The translations under genes were made by a program, and so were the position numbers. Positions 1 to 8,373 of a DNA stretch of 64,000 nucleotides are shown one piece after another. Position 1 is the stretch's first letter, and each line of letters begins with the position of its first letter. Source of the stretch: Flavobacterium sp. MC2016-06 (GTDB lineage Bacteria; Bacteroidota; Bacteroidia; Flavobacteriales; Flavobacteriaceae); assembly GCF_009711165.2 (NCBI RefSeq), contig NZ_WMID02000025.1, forward strand, positions 15,374 to 79,373. Reading direction: 5' to 3'. The notes under the pieces are model-generated. The model had not been told where the DNA came from and searched no databases. It worked only from the letters and a program-made list of their open reading frames with translations.

Positions 1-141
1 ATTCTAAAAGGTAATGTAACAATCAACGGGCAGGAATTAAATACTCGTGATGCAATGGGAATCTCAGATTTTGAAACTTTAAATATAAAAGCAAATACTG
101 ATGCTGAATTTCTTTTAATGGAAGTTCCTATGAATTATTAA
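1..141 (+). CDS. Pirin family protein, C-terminal fragment
   Basis: The reading frame is open from the window edge and ends with TAA at 139-141, giving the last 46 residues of a protein. The tail has the pattern of the C-terminal cupin of pirin-like proteins: a DAMGISDFETLNI stretch followed by alternating hydrophobics and an acidic DAEFLLMEVP ending. Pirins are cupin-fold metalloproteins; some bacterial members act as quercetinases. Most of the gene lies outside the window, so metal ligands and length cannot be checked. Confidence 0.7.
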   Translation: MLKGNVTINGQELNTRDAMGISDFETLNIKANTDAEFLLMEVPMNY

Positions 142-297
142 TTCTAAACAATACAACACAACTATTTTTTACTTAAAAGGTAATATTTTGAATTTCAATT
201 TATTACCTTTTATTTTTTGCTTAAATTTTCTAAAAACCCAAAAAGAAAGTTTAAATTTATAAAACAAATTAACCCAGCTTAAATCAAAATTTCAACC

Positions 298-528
298 ATG
301 AATCCTAATGACCTTATAAAAGAATATACTAATGGTGAAGTTACCATCGTATGGCAATCTGGAAAATGCATTCATTCTGCCAATTGCGTAAAAAATAATC
401 CTGATGTTTTTCATCCTAAAGAAAAACCTTGGATATTACCAGAGAACTCAACTTCTAAAAAAATCATAGAAACTGTAAACAAATGCCCATCGGGAGCGTT
501 GACTTTTTATATGAATAATAAAAACTAG
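298..528 (+). CDS. YjdI-type (4Fe-4S) mono-cluster protein
   Basis: A 76-residue soluble protein with three cysteines, C24, C30 and C63, in the arrangement C-x5-C ... CPSGAL. This matches the divergent mono-cluster ferredoxin-like family (YjdI/Fer4_19), which normally carries one Fe-S cluster and sits beside small acetyltransferases or redox genes. H26 lies between the first two cysteines. The ATG at 298 follows an AT-rich leader. There is no signal peptide, so it is expected in the cytoplasm. Its partner is unknown; neighbours are a pirin and a YceI protein. Confidence 0.8.
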   Translation: MNPNDLIKEYTNGEVTIVWQSGKCIHSANCVKNNPDVFHPKEKPWILPENSTSKKIIETVNKCPSGALTFYMNNKN

Positions 529-616
529 TTCTTCAGCTTTGCTCATTATAACACAAAAAAAACATTCCATTTTCATTTCTTAATCTAGGTTAAGTGCCTT
601 TCGATTACTGTGGCCG

Positions 617-624
617 TACCTTTG
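617..624 (+). promoter_or_regulatory. Bacteroidota -7 box TACCTTTG upstream of the YceI gene
   Basis: TACCTTTG fits the TAnnTTTG box of Bacteroidota housekeeping promoters. It lies 46 bases before the ATG at 671, giving an inferred 5' leader of about 40 bases. Confidence 0.5.
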
Positions 625-670
625 ACCTATCAAAATGAAATTATTATAATTAATTAAAAAACATAAAATT

Positions 671-1204
671 ATGGCAACTACAAAATGGTCAATTGACCCA
701 ACACATTCAGAAATTGGTTTTAAAGTTAAACACATGATGTTTACAAATGTTTCAGGGAAATTTGGAACTTACGATGCAATAATTACTGCAGAAGGAAATG
801 ATTTCGAAAACGCAGATATTCAATTTTCTGGTGATATCGCTTCTATCGATACAGCAAATGCAGACAGAGACGGTCACTTAAGAAGTGCTGATTTCTTTGA
901 TGCTGAAAGCAATCCAAAATTAACATTCAAATCTACATCTTTCAAAAAAATTGATGATGGTGATTATGAAATCACTGGAGATTTAAACATTAAGGGAGTT
1001 TCAAAATCAGTAACATTCCCAGTTGACTTTAGCGGTATCATGACTGATCCATGGGGAAATACAAAAGTAGGTTTAAGCATAGAAGGAAAAATCAATCGTA
1101 AAGATTGGGGATTAAACTGGAACTCTGCTCTTGAAACTGGAGGAGTTTTAGTTGGAGAAGAAGTTAAATTAAATATTGAATTGCAATTTGCAAAACAAGC
1201 TTAA
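671..1204 (+). CDS. YceI family protein
   Basis: A 177-residue protein with the lipocalin-like YceI fold signature: it opens with TKWSIDPTHSEIGFKVKHM, has DRDGHLRSADFFD in the middle and NRKDWGLNWN near the C-terminus. YceI proteins bind polyisoprenoid-type lipids in a barrel. Unlike E. coli YceI, no signal peptide is visible, so this copy is probably cytoplasmic; many Bacteroidota copies are like this. It has its own promoter box and a strong hairpin terminator directly downstream, so it is likely monocistronic. Confidence 0.9.
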   Translation: MATTKWSIDPTHSEIGFKVKHMMFTNVSGKFGTYDAIITAEGNDFENADIQFSGDIASIDTANADRDGHLRSADFFDAESNPKLTFKSTSFKKIDDGDYEITGDLNIKGVSKSVTFPVDFSGIMTDPWGNTKVGLSIEGKINRKDWGLNWNSALETGGVLVGEEVKLNIELQFAKQA

Positions 1205-1236
1205 TTCTATACAATTTAGGTTTTAATTTGGTTGGT

Positions 1237-1285
1237 TAAAAGCCCCTGCACTTTCTAAGAGTGCAGGGGCTTTGTTTTTTTTTTT
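1237..1285 (+). terminator. Rho-independent terminator after the YceI gene
   Basis: A 14-bp perfect stem (1239-1252 paired with 1260-1273, core GCCCCTGCACT) is followed by a run of T. The minus-strand AraC gene ends at 1300, so the hairpin may also serve that gene. Confidence 0.85.
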
Positions 1286-1299
1286 GAGTTTGCCACGAA

Positions 1300-2166
1300 T
1301 TACCGCACACTAACATTCCGAAAGTCAGTTGGCGACATTCCAGTTTGTTTTTTAAAAACTCTCGAGAAATACGAGTAATCTTCGTATCCAACGGCATAAG
1401 CAACTTCGTTTACCGCTAATTGCTTATCGATTAACATTCTTTTTATTTCGAGAATAACGCGATCCATAATAACTTCGGTTGCTGTTTTTTGCAATATTTC
1501 GTTGCAAATTCTATTTAAATGTTTCAATGTGATATGCAATTGATCTGCATAAAAAGAAGGTAATTTTTGAGTTTTAAAATGTTCTTCTAAAAGCATTTCA
1601 AAAGCGCTGATCTTTATATTATACGAATGCGTTTGATGCGAATATGTTTCGCCATATTTGCGAGCAATTTCGATATGAATACAATCTAATAAGTTGAGCA
1701 TTTTATCCAATTGTAATTTATTATTCTGACTATTTTCCTGAATTAATAAATTAAAATAAGGCAGGATTTTTGACTGTTCCTCCGATTCAAAAACTACTTC
1801 AGGTCTATTCAAAATAGAATGATAAAAATTATAATCGGTGATTGTTTTTTGTCCGAAATACAAGTTGTAAAGTTCCTGCGAAAAAATAATTACAAAACCT
1901 TCAATGTCTTCAGACAAACTCCAATGATGCATTTGTCCGGGTTGTAAAACGAATAAACTTCCTTTATTAATCTCGAAACGATCAAAATCAATTTCGTGAA
2001 TTCCAGAACCATTCGTAAAAAAAACCATTAAATAAGAATCATGTCGGTGCGGTTCTTCGACAAAACTGTGGCTTTTTAAATGTTCCTTGAAAGTATTCAC
2101 ATAAAAATCGCGGTGAACATCGTTACAACTAAAATTCTGAACACTATAAATGGGATATTTTTTCAT
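1300..2166 (-). CDS. AraC family transcriptional regulator
   Basis: A 288-residue regulator. The N-terminal half is a cupin-like sensor (HRHDSYLMVFFTNGSG, then a PGQMHHW stretch). The last ~100 residues carry two helix-turn-helix units, with the family motif AYAVGYEDYSYFSRVFKKQ followed by TGMSPTDFR. It probably senses a small ligand and controls a nearby or distant catabolic or stress gene; the target cannot be told from sequence. It is divergent from the DUF983 gene, with a 96-base shared intergenic region. Confidence 0.9.
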   Translation of the reverse strand: MKKYPIYSVQNFSCNDVHRDFYVNTFKEHLKSHSFVEEPHRHDSYLMVFFTNGSGIHEIDFDRFEINKGSLFVLQPGQMHHWSLSEDIEGFVIIFSQELYNLYFGQKTITDYNFYHSILNRPEVVFESEEQSKILPYFNLLIQENSQNNKLQLDKMLNLLDCIHIEIARKYGETYSHQTHSYNIKISAFEMLLEEHFKTQKLPSFYADQLHITLKHLNRICNEILQKTATEVIMDRVILEIKRMLIDKQLAVNEVAYAVGYEDYSYFSRVFKKQTGMSPTDFRNVSVR

Positions 2167-2231
2167 AACAAATGTCTTTATTGTGCTATAATAGGCGAAG
2201 ATATAAAAAAGACTTTTATTGACCTCTTATT

Positions 2232-2239
2232 TAACTTTG
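2232..2239 (+). promoter_or_regulatory. -7 box TAACTTTG upstream of the DUF983 gene
   Basis: TAACTTTG matches TAnnTTTG and lies 23 bases before the ATG at 2263, so the predicted leader is short (about 18 bases). Confidence 0.45.
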
Positions 2240-2262
2240 TATAAATAAAAAACAACAAAATC

Positions 2263-2625
2263 ATGTCAAGCACATTAACTCATATTTTAAAAAACGAATG
2301 TCCTGTTTGTCACACTGGAAAAGTTTTTACAGACAAAAATATTTTTCTAAATTTCAGCTTTCCAAAAATGAATGAATACTGTAGTCATTGTAATTACAAA
2401 TTCCAAAAAGAACCTGGTTATTTTTTTGGAGCGATGTATGTAAATTACGGATTAACAGTCGCTCAAGGAATTGCAACGTATTGTATTGCACAGTTTTTCT
2501 TTGAAACAAATTTTGATTTAAGAATCATTCCGATTATTGCTGTGGTTATTACTTTACTAACTCCTTTTAATCTTAGATTTTCAAGATTAGCATGGATTTA
2601 TATGTTTAAGGATTATACGAGCTAA
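2263..2625 (+). CDS. DUF983 family membrane protein
   Basis: A 120-residue protein with two CxxC pairs near the N-terminus (CPVCHTGKVF and CSHCNYKF), suggesting a zinc ribbon, followed by two hydrophobic segments (roughly residues 60-82 and 85-103). This is the layout of DUF983, a small membrane protein family of unknown function. The gene sits between the AraC regulator and fabD. No catalytic residues are known for this family. Confidence 0.8.
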   Translation: MSSTLTHILKNECPVCHTGKVFTDKNIFLNFSFPKMNEYCSHCNYKFQKEPGYFFGAMYVNYGLTVAQGIATYCIAQFFFETNFDLRIIPIIAVVITLLTPFNLRFSRLAWIYMFKDYTS

Positions 2626-2633
2626 AAAAATGT

Positions 2634-2641
2634 TATTTTTG
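2634..2641 (+). promoter_or_regulatory. -7 box TATTTTTG upstream of fabD
   Basis: TATTTTTG fits TAnnTTTG. A start site just after it would leave about 50 bases of leader before the ATG at 2698, which favours that ATG over the upstream in-frame TTG at 2650. Confidence 0.5.
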
Positions 2642-2697
2642 CTTTTTAATTGAAACTAATTTTCAATTCCAAAAAAAGTAAAAATCAAATTAGACAA

Positions 2698-3573
2698 ATG
2701 AAAGCATACGTATTTCCAGGTCAAGGTGCACAATTCACAGGAATGGGTAAAGACCTATATGAAACATCGGCTTTAGCCAAAGAATTATTCGAAAAAGCTA
2801 ATGAAATTTTAGGTTTTAGAATTACAGATATCATGTTTGAAGGTACTGCCGAAGAACTAAAAGAAACTAAAGTTACGCAGCCAGCCGTTTTTTTACACTC
2901 GGTTATTTTAGCTAAAACTTTAGGTGAGGATTTTAAACCAGAAATGGTTGCAGGACATTCTTTAGGAGAATTCTCTGCATTGGTTGCTAATGGAACTTTG
3001 TCTTTTGAAGATGGATTAAAATTGGTTTCTCAACGTGCTTTAGCAATGCAAAAAGCTTGCGAAATTACACCATCCACAATGGCTGCCGTTTTAGGTTTAG
3101 CTGATAATATTGTTGAAGAAGTTTGCGCTTCTATTGATGGTGTTGTGGTTGCTGCAAATTACAACTGTCCTGGACAATTGGTAATTTCTGGAGAAACTAC
3201 TGCTGTTGAAAAAGCTTGCGAAGCAATGAAAGCTGCCGGAGCAAAACGTGCATTAATTTTACCTGTTGGAGGAGCTTTTCACTCACCAATGATGGAACCA
3301 GCAAGAGAAGAATTAGCTGCCGCAATTGAAGCAACTACATTCGCAACTCCTATTTGCCCAGTTTATCAAAACGTTACAGCAAGCGCTGTTTCTGATGCAA
3401 ATGAAATTAAAAAGAACTTAATTATTCAGTTGACTGCTCCTGTAAAATGGACTCAATCTGTACAGCAAATGATCGCTGACGGCGCTACTTTGTTTACTGA
3501 AGTTGGTCCAGGAAAAGTTTTAGCTGGATTGATTAACAAAATCGATAAAGAAGCTGTTACTGCGAATGCTTAA
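2698..3573 (+). CDS. fabD: Malonyl-CoA:acyl-carrier-protein transacylase
   Basis: FabD loads malonate from CoA onto acyl carrier protein, supplying the extender unit for fatty acid synthesis in the cytoplasm. The protein begins YVFPGQGAQFTGMG, has the nucleophile elbow GHSLGE (Ser88) and the catalytic-His region AFHSPMM, and ends with the usual VGPGKVLAGL stretch. At 291 residues it has normal length. The ATG at 2698 is chosen because family members start directly before the PGQGAQ motif; a TTG 48 bases upstream would add an unconserved leader. It is not clustered with other fab genes here. Confidence 0.95.
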   Translation: MKAYVFPGQGAQFTGMGKDLYETSALAKELFEKANEILGFRITDIMFEGTAEELKETKVTQPAVFLHSVILAKTLGEDFKPEMVAGHSLGEFSALVANGTLSFEDGLKLVSQRALAMQKACEITPSTMAAVLGLADNIVEEVCASIDGVVVAANYNCPGQLVISGETTAVEKACEAMKAAGAKRALILPVGGAFHSPMMEPAREELAAAIEATTFATPICPVYQNVTASAVSDANEIKKNLIIQLTAPVKWTQSVQQMIADGATLFTEVGPGKVLAGLINKIDKEAVTANA

Positions 3574-3615
3574 TTTTTAGTATTTAGTCGCAGTTTTTAG
3601 TTTTCAGATTTATAA

Positions 3616-3656
3616 AAAATCCCAAATTATCAATTGATGATTTGGGATTTTTTTGA
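3616..3656 (+). terminator. Terminator downstream of fabD
   Basis: The stem AAATCCCAAAT/ATTTGGGATTT is followed by seven T residues on the plus strand. It lies in the convergent space between fabD and galE. Confidence 0.75.
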
Positions 3657-3659
3657 ATT

Positions 3660-3692
3660 ATAAAAAAAGACGCACGGCAGTGCGTCTTTATA
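3660..3692 (-). terminator. Terminator downstream of galE
   Basis: A 10-bp perfect stem (AAAGACGCAC/GTGCGTCTTT) with a GGCA loop; read on the minus strand it is followed by a T run. It ends the galE transcript. Confidence 0.8.
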
Positions 3693-3708
3693 TGTATGCG
3701 TTACATTA

Positions 3709-4722
3709 TTACGAGCGTATTTTTTGCTCCCATTTCCAGGCGCTTGCCATTGCTTCGTCTAATGTTAATTGTGCTTTCCAGCCCAAAACATCATTTGCTT
3801 TATCTGTATTTGCATACGCTTCGGTGATATCACCTTCACGGCGCGGCATAATTTTATAAGGCAATTTTTTATTGCTTACTTTTTCAAAACTATTGATTAC
3901 TTCAAGAACCGAACTTCCTTTTCCTGTTCCTAAATTAAAAGTTTCTACTTTAGCTAAATTCTTTTTATTAAACAAACGCTGTAATGCAATAACGTGTGCT
4001 TTTGCTAAATCTACTACGTGAATGTAATCACGAACTGCTGTTCCGTCTGGCGTTGGATAATCATTTCCAAAAACAGATAATTCAGCGCGCAATCCTACTC
4101 CAGTCTGCGTAATAAACGGTACTAAATTCTGCGGAACTCCAATTGGCAATTCTCCAATTTCTGTTGAAGCATGAGCTCCAACTGGGTTAAAATAACGCAA
4201 CAAAATAGCACTGATATTGGTTACTTTGGCAGTGTCTGTAATAATTTCTTCTCCAATTTGTTTTGTATTTCCATAAGGAGACATTGCTGCCTGAACTGGA
4301 GCGTCTTCTGTAATTGGCATTTTTTCGGCTTGACCGTAAACTGTACAAGATGAGCTGAAAATAAAACTTGCCTCAGCTTTTTCCTGTAATTGCTGCAACA
4401 AATACACTAAAGTACCAATGTTGTTTTCGTAATACAATAAAGGTTGCTCAACACTTTCTCCAACTGCTTTTGATGCTGCAAAATGAATAACTCCAGTAAC
4501 ATCGTTATGTTTTTTAAAGAAATCCTGAACTGCTGTTTTTTCTCTTAAATCGATTTTTTCAAACAGTGGTAATTTTCCTGTAATTTTCTCAATTCCTTTT
4601 AAAACAGTTTCCGAAGAATTAGAAAGATCATCAATTATAACAACTTCAAAGCCTTCATTTTGCAATTCGACTACGGTATGCGAACCGATAAATCCTAATC
4701 CTCCTGTTACTAATACTTTCAT
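3709..4722 (-). CDS. galE: UDP-glucose 4-epimerase
   Basis: A 337-residue short-chain dehydrogenase of the extended type. The NAD-binding motif GGLGFIGSH is at residues 7-15, the SSSCTVYG strand supplies the active-site Ser, and YGNTKQ gives the YxxxK catalytic pair near residue 150. The C-terminal part (NLGTGKGSSVLEV, RREGDITEAYA) is typical of GalE. It interconverts UDP-glucose and UDP-galactose for polysaccharide synthesis. It heads leftward from a small cluster with a DUF4440 protein and a sugar aminotransferase, which suggests envelope sugar metabolism. Confidence 0.93.
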   Translation of the reverse strand: MKVLVTGGLGFIGSHTVVELQNEGFEVVIIDDLSNSSETVLKGIEKITGKLPLFEKIDLREKTAVQDFFKKHNDVTGVIHFAASKAVGESVEQPLLYYENNIGTLVYLLQQLQEKAEASFIFSSSCTVYGQAEKMPITEDAPVQAAMSPYGNTKQIGEEIITDTAKVTNISAILLRYFNPVGAHASTEIGELPIGVPQNLVPFITQTGVGLRAELSVFGNDYPTPDGTAVRDYIHVVDLAKAHVIALQRLFNKKNLAKVETFNLGTGKGSSVLEVINSFEKVSNKKLPYKIMPRREGDITEAYANTDKANDVLGWKAQLTLDEAMASAWKWEQKIRS

Positions 4723-4738
4723 ATTGTGGTTATTTTTT

Positions 4739-5173
4739 TTATGTCGTTAATTTATAAGCTTGTCTCGCAATAAGCACCCAATTGTTCTTTTGCTTTTGCC
4801 AAACCAGCATTATTCCTATTTTAATATCTTTATCAATGCCGCCATCTTTAGTGTGCGCTGCCAAAACATGTCTAACTATTGCGGTATCATTGTTAACAGT
4901 AATGGTCTGGTCTTGAAAATCTATAGTTACAAAATCAGATTTCCCGCTGACAATTCCGTCTATAAATTCGGCTTGATTTTGAAAAACACCATTAGAATGA
5001 ACATAAGTCAATTTATCAGAAGTTAAATCTTTCAATTTATTTCCGTCGGCATCAATCATTGCCAGACGCAAAGTTTCGACACGATTACTGATTGCTTTTT
5101 CTTCTTTCGAATTTGTCTTTTGAGCAAAAAGCGAAAACTGAAAAAGAAATATTAAAACATAAAGACCTTTCAT
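4739..5173 (-). CDS. Secreted DUF4440/SnoaL-like (NTF2 fold) protein
   Basis: A 144-residue protein with a cleavable signal peptide (KGLYVLIFLFQFSLFAQ). The mature part has the NTF2-like pattern of DUF4440: an N-terminal helix (VETLRLAMIDADGNKLKDL), then strands with YVHSNGVFQNQAEFIDGI and ending in WVLIARQAYKLT. The family includes ketosteroid isomerase-like enzymes and non-enzymatic binders; no clear catalytic Asp pair is evident. The stop codon of the upstream aminotransferase gene (5176) lies 2 bases before this start, so the two are probably co-transcribed. Confidence 0.8.
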   Translation of the reverse strand: MKGLYVLIFLFQFSLFAQKTNSKEEKAISNRVETLRLAMIDADGNKLKDLTSDKLTYVHSNGVFQNQAEFIDGIVSGKSDFVTIDFQDQTITVNNDTAIVRHVLAAHTKDGGIDKDIKIGIMLVWQKQKNNWVLIARQAYKLTT

Positions 5174-5175
5174 CT

Positions 5176-6309
5176 TTATTTACTTAAAAACTCTAAAACA
5201 GAATCTGTAATAAATTTAATCTGCTCATCATCCAATTCGGTATGCATTGGTAAAGCAATTACTTCTTGCACCAATTGATTGGTTACTGGAAACTGCTCTT
5301 CTTTATAACGAACATCTACATACGCTTTTTGTGAATGCAGCGGAATTGGATAATAAATCGCGCAAGGAATTGCTTTATCTAATAAATGCTGCATTAATCC
5401 ATTACGATCTGCATCAACAATTCTTAAAACGTATTGATGAAAAACGTGATCGTTTTCATTTGCATTAAATTCTGGTGTAATAATATTTTTATTACCTGCA
5501 AAAGCTGCATTATATTTTGATGCTGCTCTACGACGTGCTTTATTATACTCGTCTAATAAAGGTAATTTTGCATTTAAAACTCCTGCTTGAATACTGTCTA
5601 AACGAGAATTTACACCAACAACATCATGATGGTAACGCTCATACATTCCGTGGTTTACAATGCCGCGGATAATGTGAGCCAATTTATCATCGTTTGTAAA
5701 AATTGCTCCTCCATCTCCATAACATCCTAAGTTTTTAGAAGGAAAGAATGAAGTTGCAGCCACATGACCAATTACTCCTACTTTGCTTTTTACTCCAGAT
5801 TTAGAAATATAATCTGCTCCAATTGCTTGTGCGTTATCTTCAATTACATAAAGATTATGCTCTGCTGCAATTTCCATAATAGCATCCATATTAGCCGCGC
5901 GGCCAAATAAATGTACCGGAACAATTGCTTTAGTTTTTGGTGTAATTGCTTTTTTAATTGCTTCGATATCAATGTTCATATTTGTTATATCAACATCAAC
6001 CAAAACAGGTGTTAACTGCAATAATGCAATTACCTCAACAGTAGCAGCAAAAGTAAAATCAGCAGTAATAACTTCGTCTCCAGGTTTTAGATCTAATCCC
6101 ATCATTGCGATTTGCAATGCATCTGTACCGTTTGCACAAGGAATTACGTGTTTTGCTCCTAGATAATCTTCAAGATTTTTTTGAAACTGATGAACCAAAG
6201 GTCCGTTTATATAAGTATTTGTATCTAAAACCTCTTGAATTGAAGCATCAACCGTTGTTTTTATTTTTTCGTATTGACTCTTTAGGTCAACCATTTGAAT
6301 TTTTTTCAT
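5176..6309 (-). CDS. DegT/DnrJ/EryC1/StrS family PLP aminotransferase
   Basis: A 377-residue PLP enzyme of the nucleotide-sugar aminotransferase family. Visible landmarks are ANGTDALQIAMMGL (phosphate binding), VEDNAQAIGA-type aspartate region (VIEDNAQAIGADY), and the Schiff-base Lys in FFPSKNLGCYGDGGA near residue 192. Such enzymes aminate 3- or 4-keto sugars for lipopolysaccharide, capsule or glycoprotein glycans. The sugar position cannot be predicted. Its neighbours galE and the divergent waaA are consistent with envelope glycan synthesis. Confidence 0.9.
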   Translation of the reverse strand: MKKIQMVDLKSQYEKIKTTVDASIQEVLDTNTYINGPLVHQFQKNLEDYLGAKHVIPCANGTDALQIAMMGLDLKPGDEVITADFTFAATVEVIALLQLTPVLVDVDITNMNIDIEAIKKAITPKTKAIVPVHLFGRAANMDAIMEIAAEHNLYVIEDNAQAIGADYISKSGVKSKVGVIGHVAATSFFPSKNLGCYGDGGAIFTNDDKLAHIIRGIVNHGMYERYHHDVVGVNSRLDSIQAGVLNAKLPLLDEYNKARRRAASKYNAAFAGNKNIITPEFNANENDHVFHQYVLRIVDADRNGLMQHLLDKAIPCAIYYPIPLHSQKAYVDVRYKEEQFPVTNQLVQEVIALPMHTELDDEQIKFITDSVLEFLSK

Positions 6310-6446
6310 TTTTCAATATTTGTTTTAAAATAAAGATTTGACTTTAAAGCCTAATCTTTAAAAGGAGGAACAAAAATAGTTATTTAATGACTTTAAACCA
6401 ATGAAAATAATCGAAAGAAGCGTAATTTAGCCGCAAAAATTAACAG

Positions 6447-7685
6447 ATGCTTTTTTTATACAATTTAGTCATTTCTATTGCTGGGTTTTTTCTGAAAATC
6501 ATAGCGCTTTTTAGTCCGAAAATTAAGCTTTTTGTAGAAGGCCGAAAAAATGTTTTCGCTATTCTAGAAGAAAAAATAAAACCAACCGATAAAACCATTT
6601 GGTTTCACTCTGCTTCTCTTGGCGAATACGAACAAGGGCTTCCTGTTATTGAAAAAATAAAAGAAAAATATCCTTCTCATAAAATAATTATTACGTTTTT
6701 CTCGCCTTCCGGCTACGAAGTCCGCAAAAACAATAATGTTGCAGATGTTACTATTTACCTGCCTTTGGATACTAAAAGCAATGCTGAGCGATTTTTTAAA
6801 TTAGCACATCCCGAATTGGCTTTTTTCATTAAATATGAATTCTGGCTTAATTACTTAAAAGAACTAGAATCGAACAAAATTCCAACGTATTTGATTTCTG
6901 GAATCTTTAGAGACAATCAGATGTTTTTTAAATGGTATGGCGGTTTTTACAGAAAAGCGCTTGAAGCTTTTACGTATTTCTTTGTGCAGAATGAAAAATC
7001 TAAAGAAAAAATTGAAGGAATCGGATTTCATAATGTAATTGTTTCTGGTGACACTCGTTTTGACCGCGTAAATGCTATTTTGGAACGAGACAATAGACTT
7101 GATTTTATTGAAGAATTTAAAAACAATAAACCTACGATAGTTATAGGAAGTTCATGGCCAAAAGACGAAGCTCTTTTAGCCAACTATATCAATCAAGCTT
7201 CTGATGATGTAAAGTTTATCATTGCACCTCATAACATCAAAGCCGATCAAATAGCAAATCTGAAAGCACAGCTTAAAAAACCAACTCTATTATTTTCAGA
7301 AAAAGAAAATACAGCTTTAGCAAACTACAATGTCTTTATAATCGACACTGTAGGTTTGCTGACTAAAATTTACAGCTACGGAACTATTGCTTATGTTGGC
7401 GGCGGTTTTGGAAACCCTGGGATTCACAATATTTTAGAACCCGCAACATTTGGAATTCCTATTTTGATTGGTCCAAACTTTTCTAATTTTGCCGAAGCTG
7501 TTTTATTGGTCGAACTTGGCGGCTGTATCTCTATTTCTAATTACGATGAGTTGAAACAAAATTTTGATCGCTTATTGACAGATGAAAATTTCTTTAGAGA
7601 AAAAAGCCAAATCTGCAAATCGTATATTCAAGAACATAAAGGCGCTGCAGAACGCATCATGAAAATCGTTTCAAAAGCTATTTAA
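6447..7685 (+). CDS. waaA: 3-deoxy-D-manno-octulosonic acid (Kdo) transferase
   Basis: A 412-residue family 30 glycosyltransferase. An N-terminal hydrophobic anchor (residues 3-22) is followed by WFHSASLGEYEQGLP, whose Glu is the family's catalytic base, then FFSPSGYE. The C-terminal nucleotide-sugar domain has IVIGSSWPKDE, YVGGGFGNPGIHNILEPATFG and GPNFSNFAEA. It transfers Kdo from CMP-Kdo to lipid A precursors at the inner face of the inner membrane. It is divergent from the aminotransferase gene. Confidence 0.93.
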   Translation: MLFLYNLVISIAGFFLKIIALFSPKIKLFVEGRKNVFAILEEKIKPTDKTIWFHSASLGEYEQGLPVIEKIKEKYPSHKIIITFFSPSGYEVRKNNNVADVTIYLPLDTKSNAERFFKLAHPELAFFIKYEFWLNYLKELESNKIPTYLISGIFRDNQMFFKWYGGFYRKALEAFTYFFVQNEKSKEKIEGIGFHNVIVSGDTRFDRVNAILERDNRLDFIEEFKNNKPTIVIGSSWPKDEALLANYINQASDDVKFIIAPHNIKADQIANLKAQLKKPTLLFSEKENTALANYNVFIIDTVGLLTKIYSYGTIAYVGGGFGNPGIHNILEPATFGIPILIGPNFSNFAEAVLLVELGGCISISNYDELKQNFDRLLTDENFFREKSQICKSYIQEHKGAAERIMKIVSKAI

Positions 7686-8025
7686 AACACAAACAAGAGA
7701 GACCTGACATCGTTTTTTCTCTAAAAAGCGCTTAAACGAGCTTATTTTGAGTTTTAAAGCTTATTTAATAATCAACAAAACACAGAATAAACTGCAAGTA
7801 AAAGAACCAAACAACCTATTCTCTTGTAGAATATTCAATGAAAAATAATTTAGACAAAAAATAAGATAATATAACATTTTTTTAGTATTTTGGCATATTC
7901 TTTGATGAATAAGATAATCGTGAGCGATGAAAATATTTTAAAAAAAAAATAAAAAAATATTTTACATATTAAAAAATTTATATCTTTGCCACGAATTAAT
8001 AATTAACCTTTTATAATAAAGTAAG
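7686..8025 (+). other. Intergenic region of 340 bases with one promoter
   Basis: No convincing reading frame is present on either strand. It is very AT-rich, especially 7930-7980. The only recognisable element is the promoter box just before the small lipoprotein gene. Confidence 0.6.
7981..7988 (+). promoter_or_regulatory. -7 box TATCTTTG upstream of the heptad-repeat lipoprotein gene
   Basis: TATCTTTG matches TAnnTTTG exactly and precedes the ATG at 8026 by 37 bases. The A-tract-rich DNA just upstream (7940-7980) could act as an UP-like element; that is inference. Confidence 0.6.
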
Positions 8026-8250
8026 ATGAAAAAAGTATTTTTAAGTTTAGCTGTTGTTGCTGTTTTAACTGTTGTATCTTGTAAAAAAGCTGACGCTGCA
8101 GCTACTGAAGCTGTAGATTCTACTGCTGTTGCTGTTGATTCTGCTGCTGCTGTAGTTGATTCTGCTGCTGCAACTGTTGATTCTGCTGCTGTGAAAGTTG
8201 ACTCTGCTGCTGCAAAAGTTGAAGAGGCTGCTGCTCCTGCTAAAAAGTAA
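8026..8250 (+). CDS. Small alanine-rich lipoprotein with a seven-residue repeat
   Basis: A 74-residue protein. The N-terminus MKKVFLSLAVVAVLTVVSC is a lipoprotein signal with the lipobox cysteine at residue 19. The rest is almost entirely six tandem heptads of the form xVDSAAx (AVDSTAV, AVDSAAA, VVDSAAA, TVDSAAV, KVDSAAA, KVEEAAA). Heptad spacing suggests a helical rod or coiled coil like small envelope lipoproteins such as Lpp, but there is no sequence match to Lpp that I can claim. It has a strong promoter box and its own terminator, so it may be highly expressed. Confidence 0.75.
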   Translation: MKKVFLSLAVVAVLTVVSCKKADAAATEAVDSTAVAVDSAAAVVDSAAATVDSAAVKVDSAAAKVEEAAAPAKK

Positions 8251-8269
8251 TTCTAAATTACTCAAAAAA

Positions 8270-8301
8270 TTAAAAAGCTATCTTTTAGATAGCTTTTTTT
8301 T
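8270..8301 (+). terminator. Terminator of the heptad-repeat lipoprotein gene
   Basis: The stem AAAAGCTATCT/AGATAGCTTTT is followed by a long T run. Confidence 0.85.
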
Positions 8302-8332
8302 ATGCTTTATATTTAAATTTAAGCATAGCTCT

Positions 8333-8372
8333 AAAAAAATGCGTTTTGAAATTCTCAAAACGCATTTTTTTA
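8333..8372 (-). terminator. Terminator of the YegP-like gene
   Basis: A 13-bp perfect stem (AAATGCGTTTTGA paired with its complement, 5-base loop) with T runs on both strands. It lies directly after the minus-strand stop at 8374. Confidence 0.8.
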
Positions 8373-8373
8373 T

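Noticed and set aside
2650..2697. Upstream TTG start for fabD
   Set aside because: It would add 16 Lys/Asn-rich residues not seen in FabD, and the promoter box at 2634-2641 leaves almost no leader for it.
8065..8265. Long open frame antisense to the heptad-repeat lipoprotein
   Set aside because: It is the low-complexity mirror (Ser/Asn/Arg runs) of the GCT/GAT-rich repeat on the plus strand, with no independent signals.
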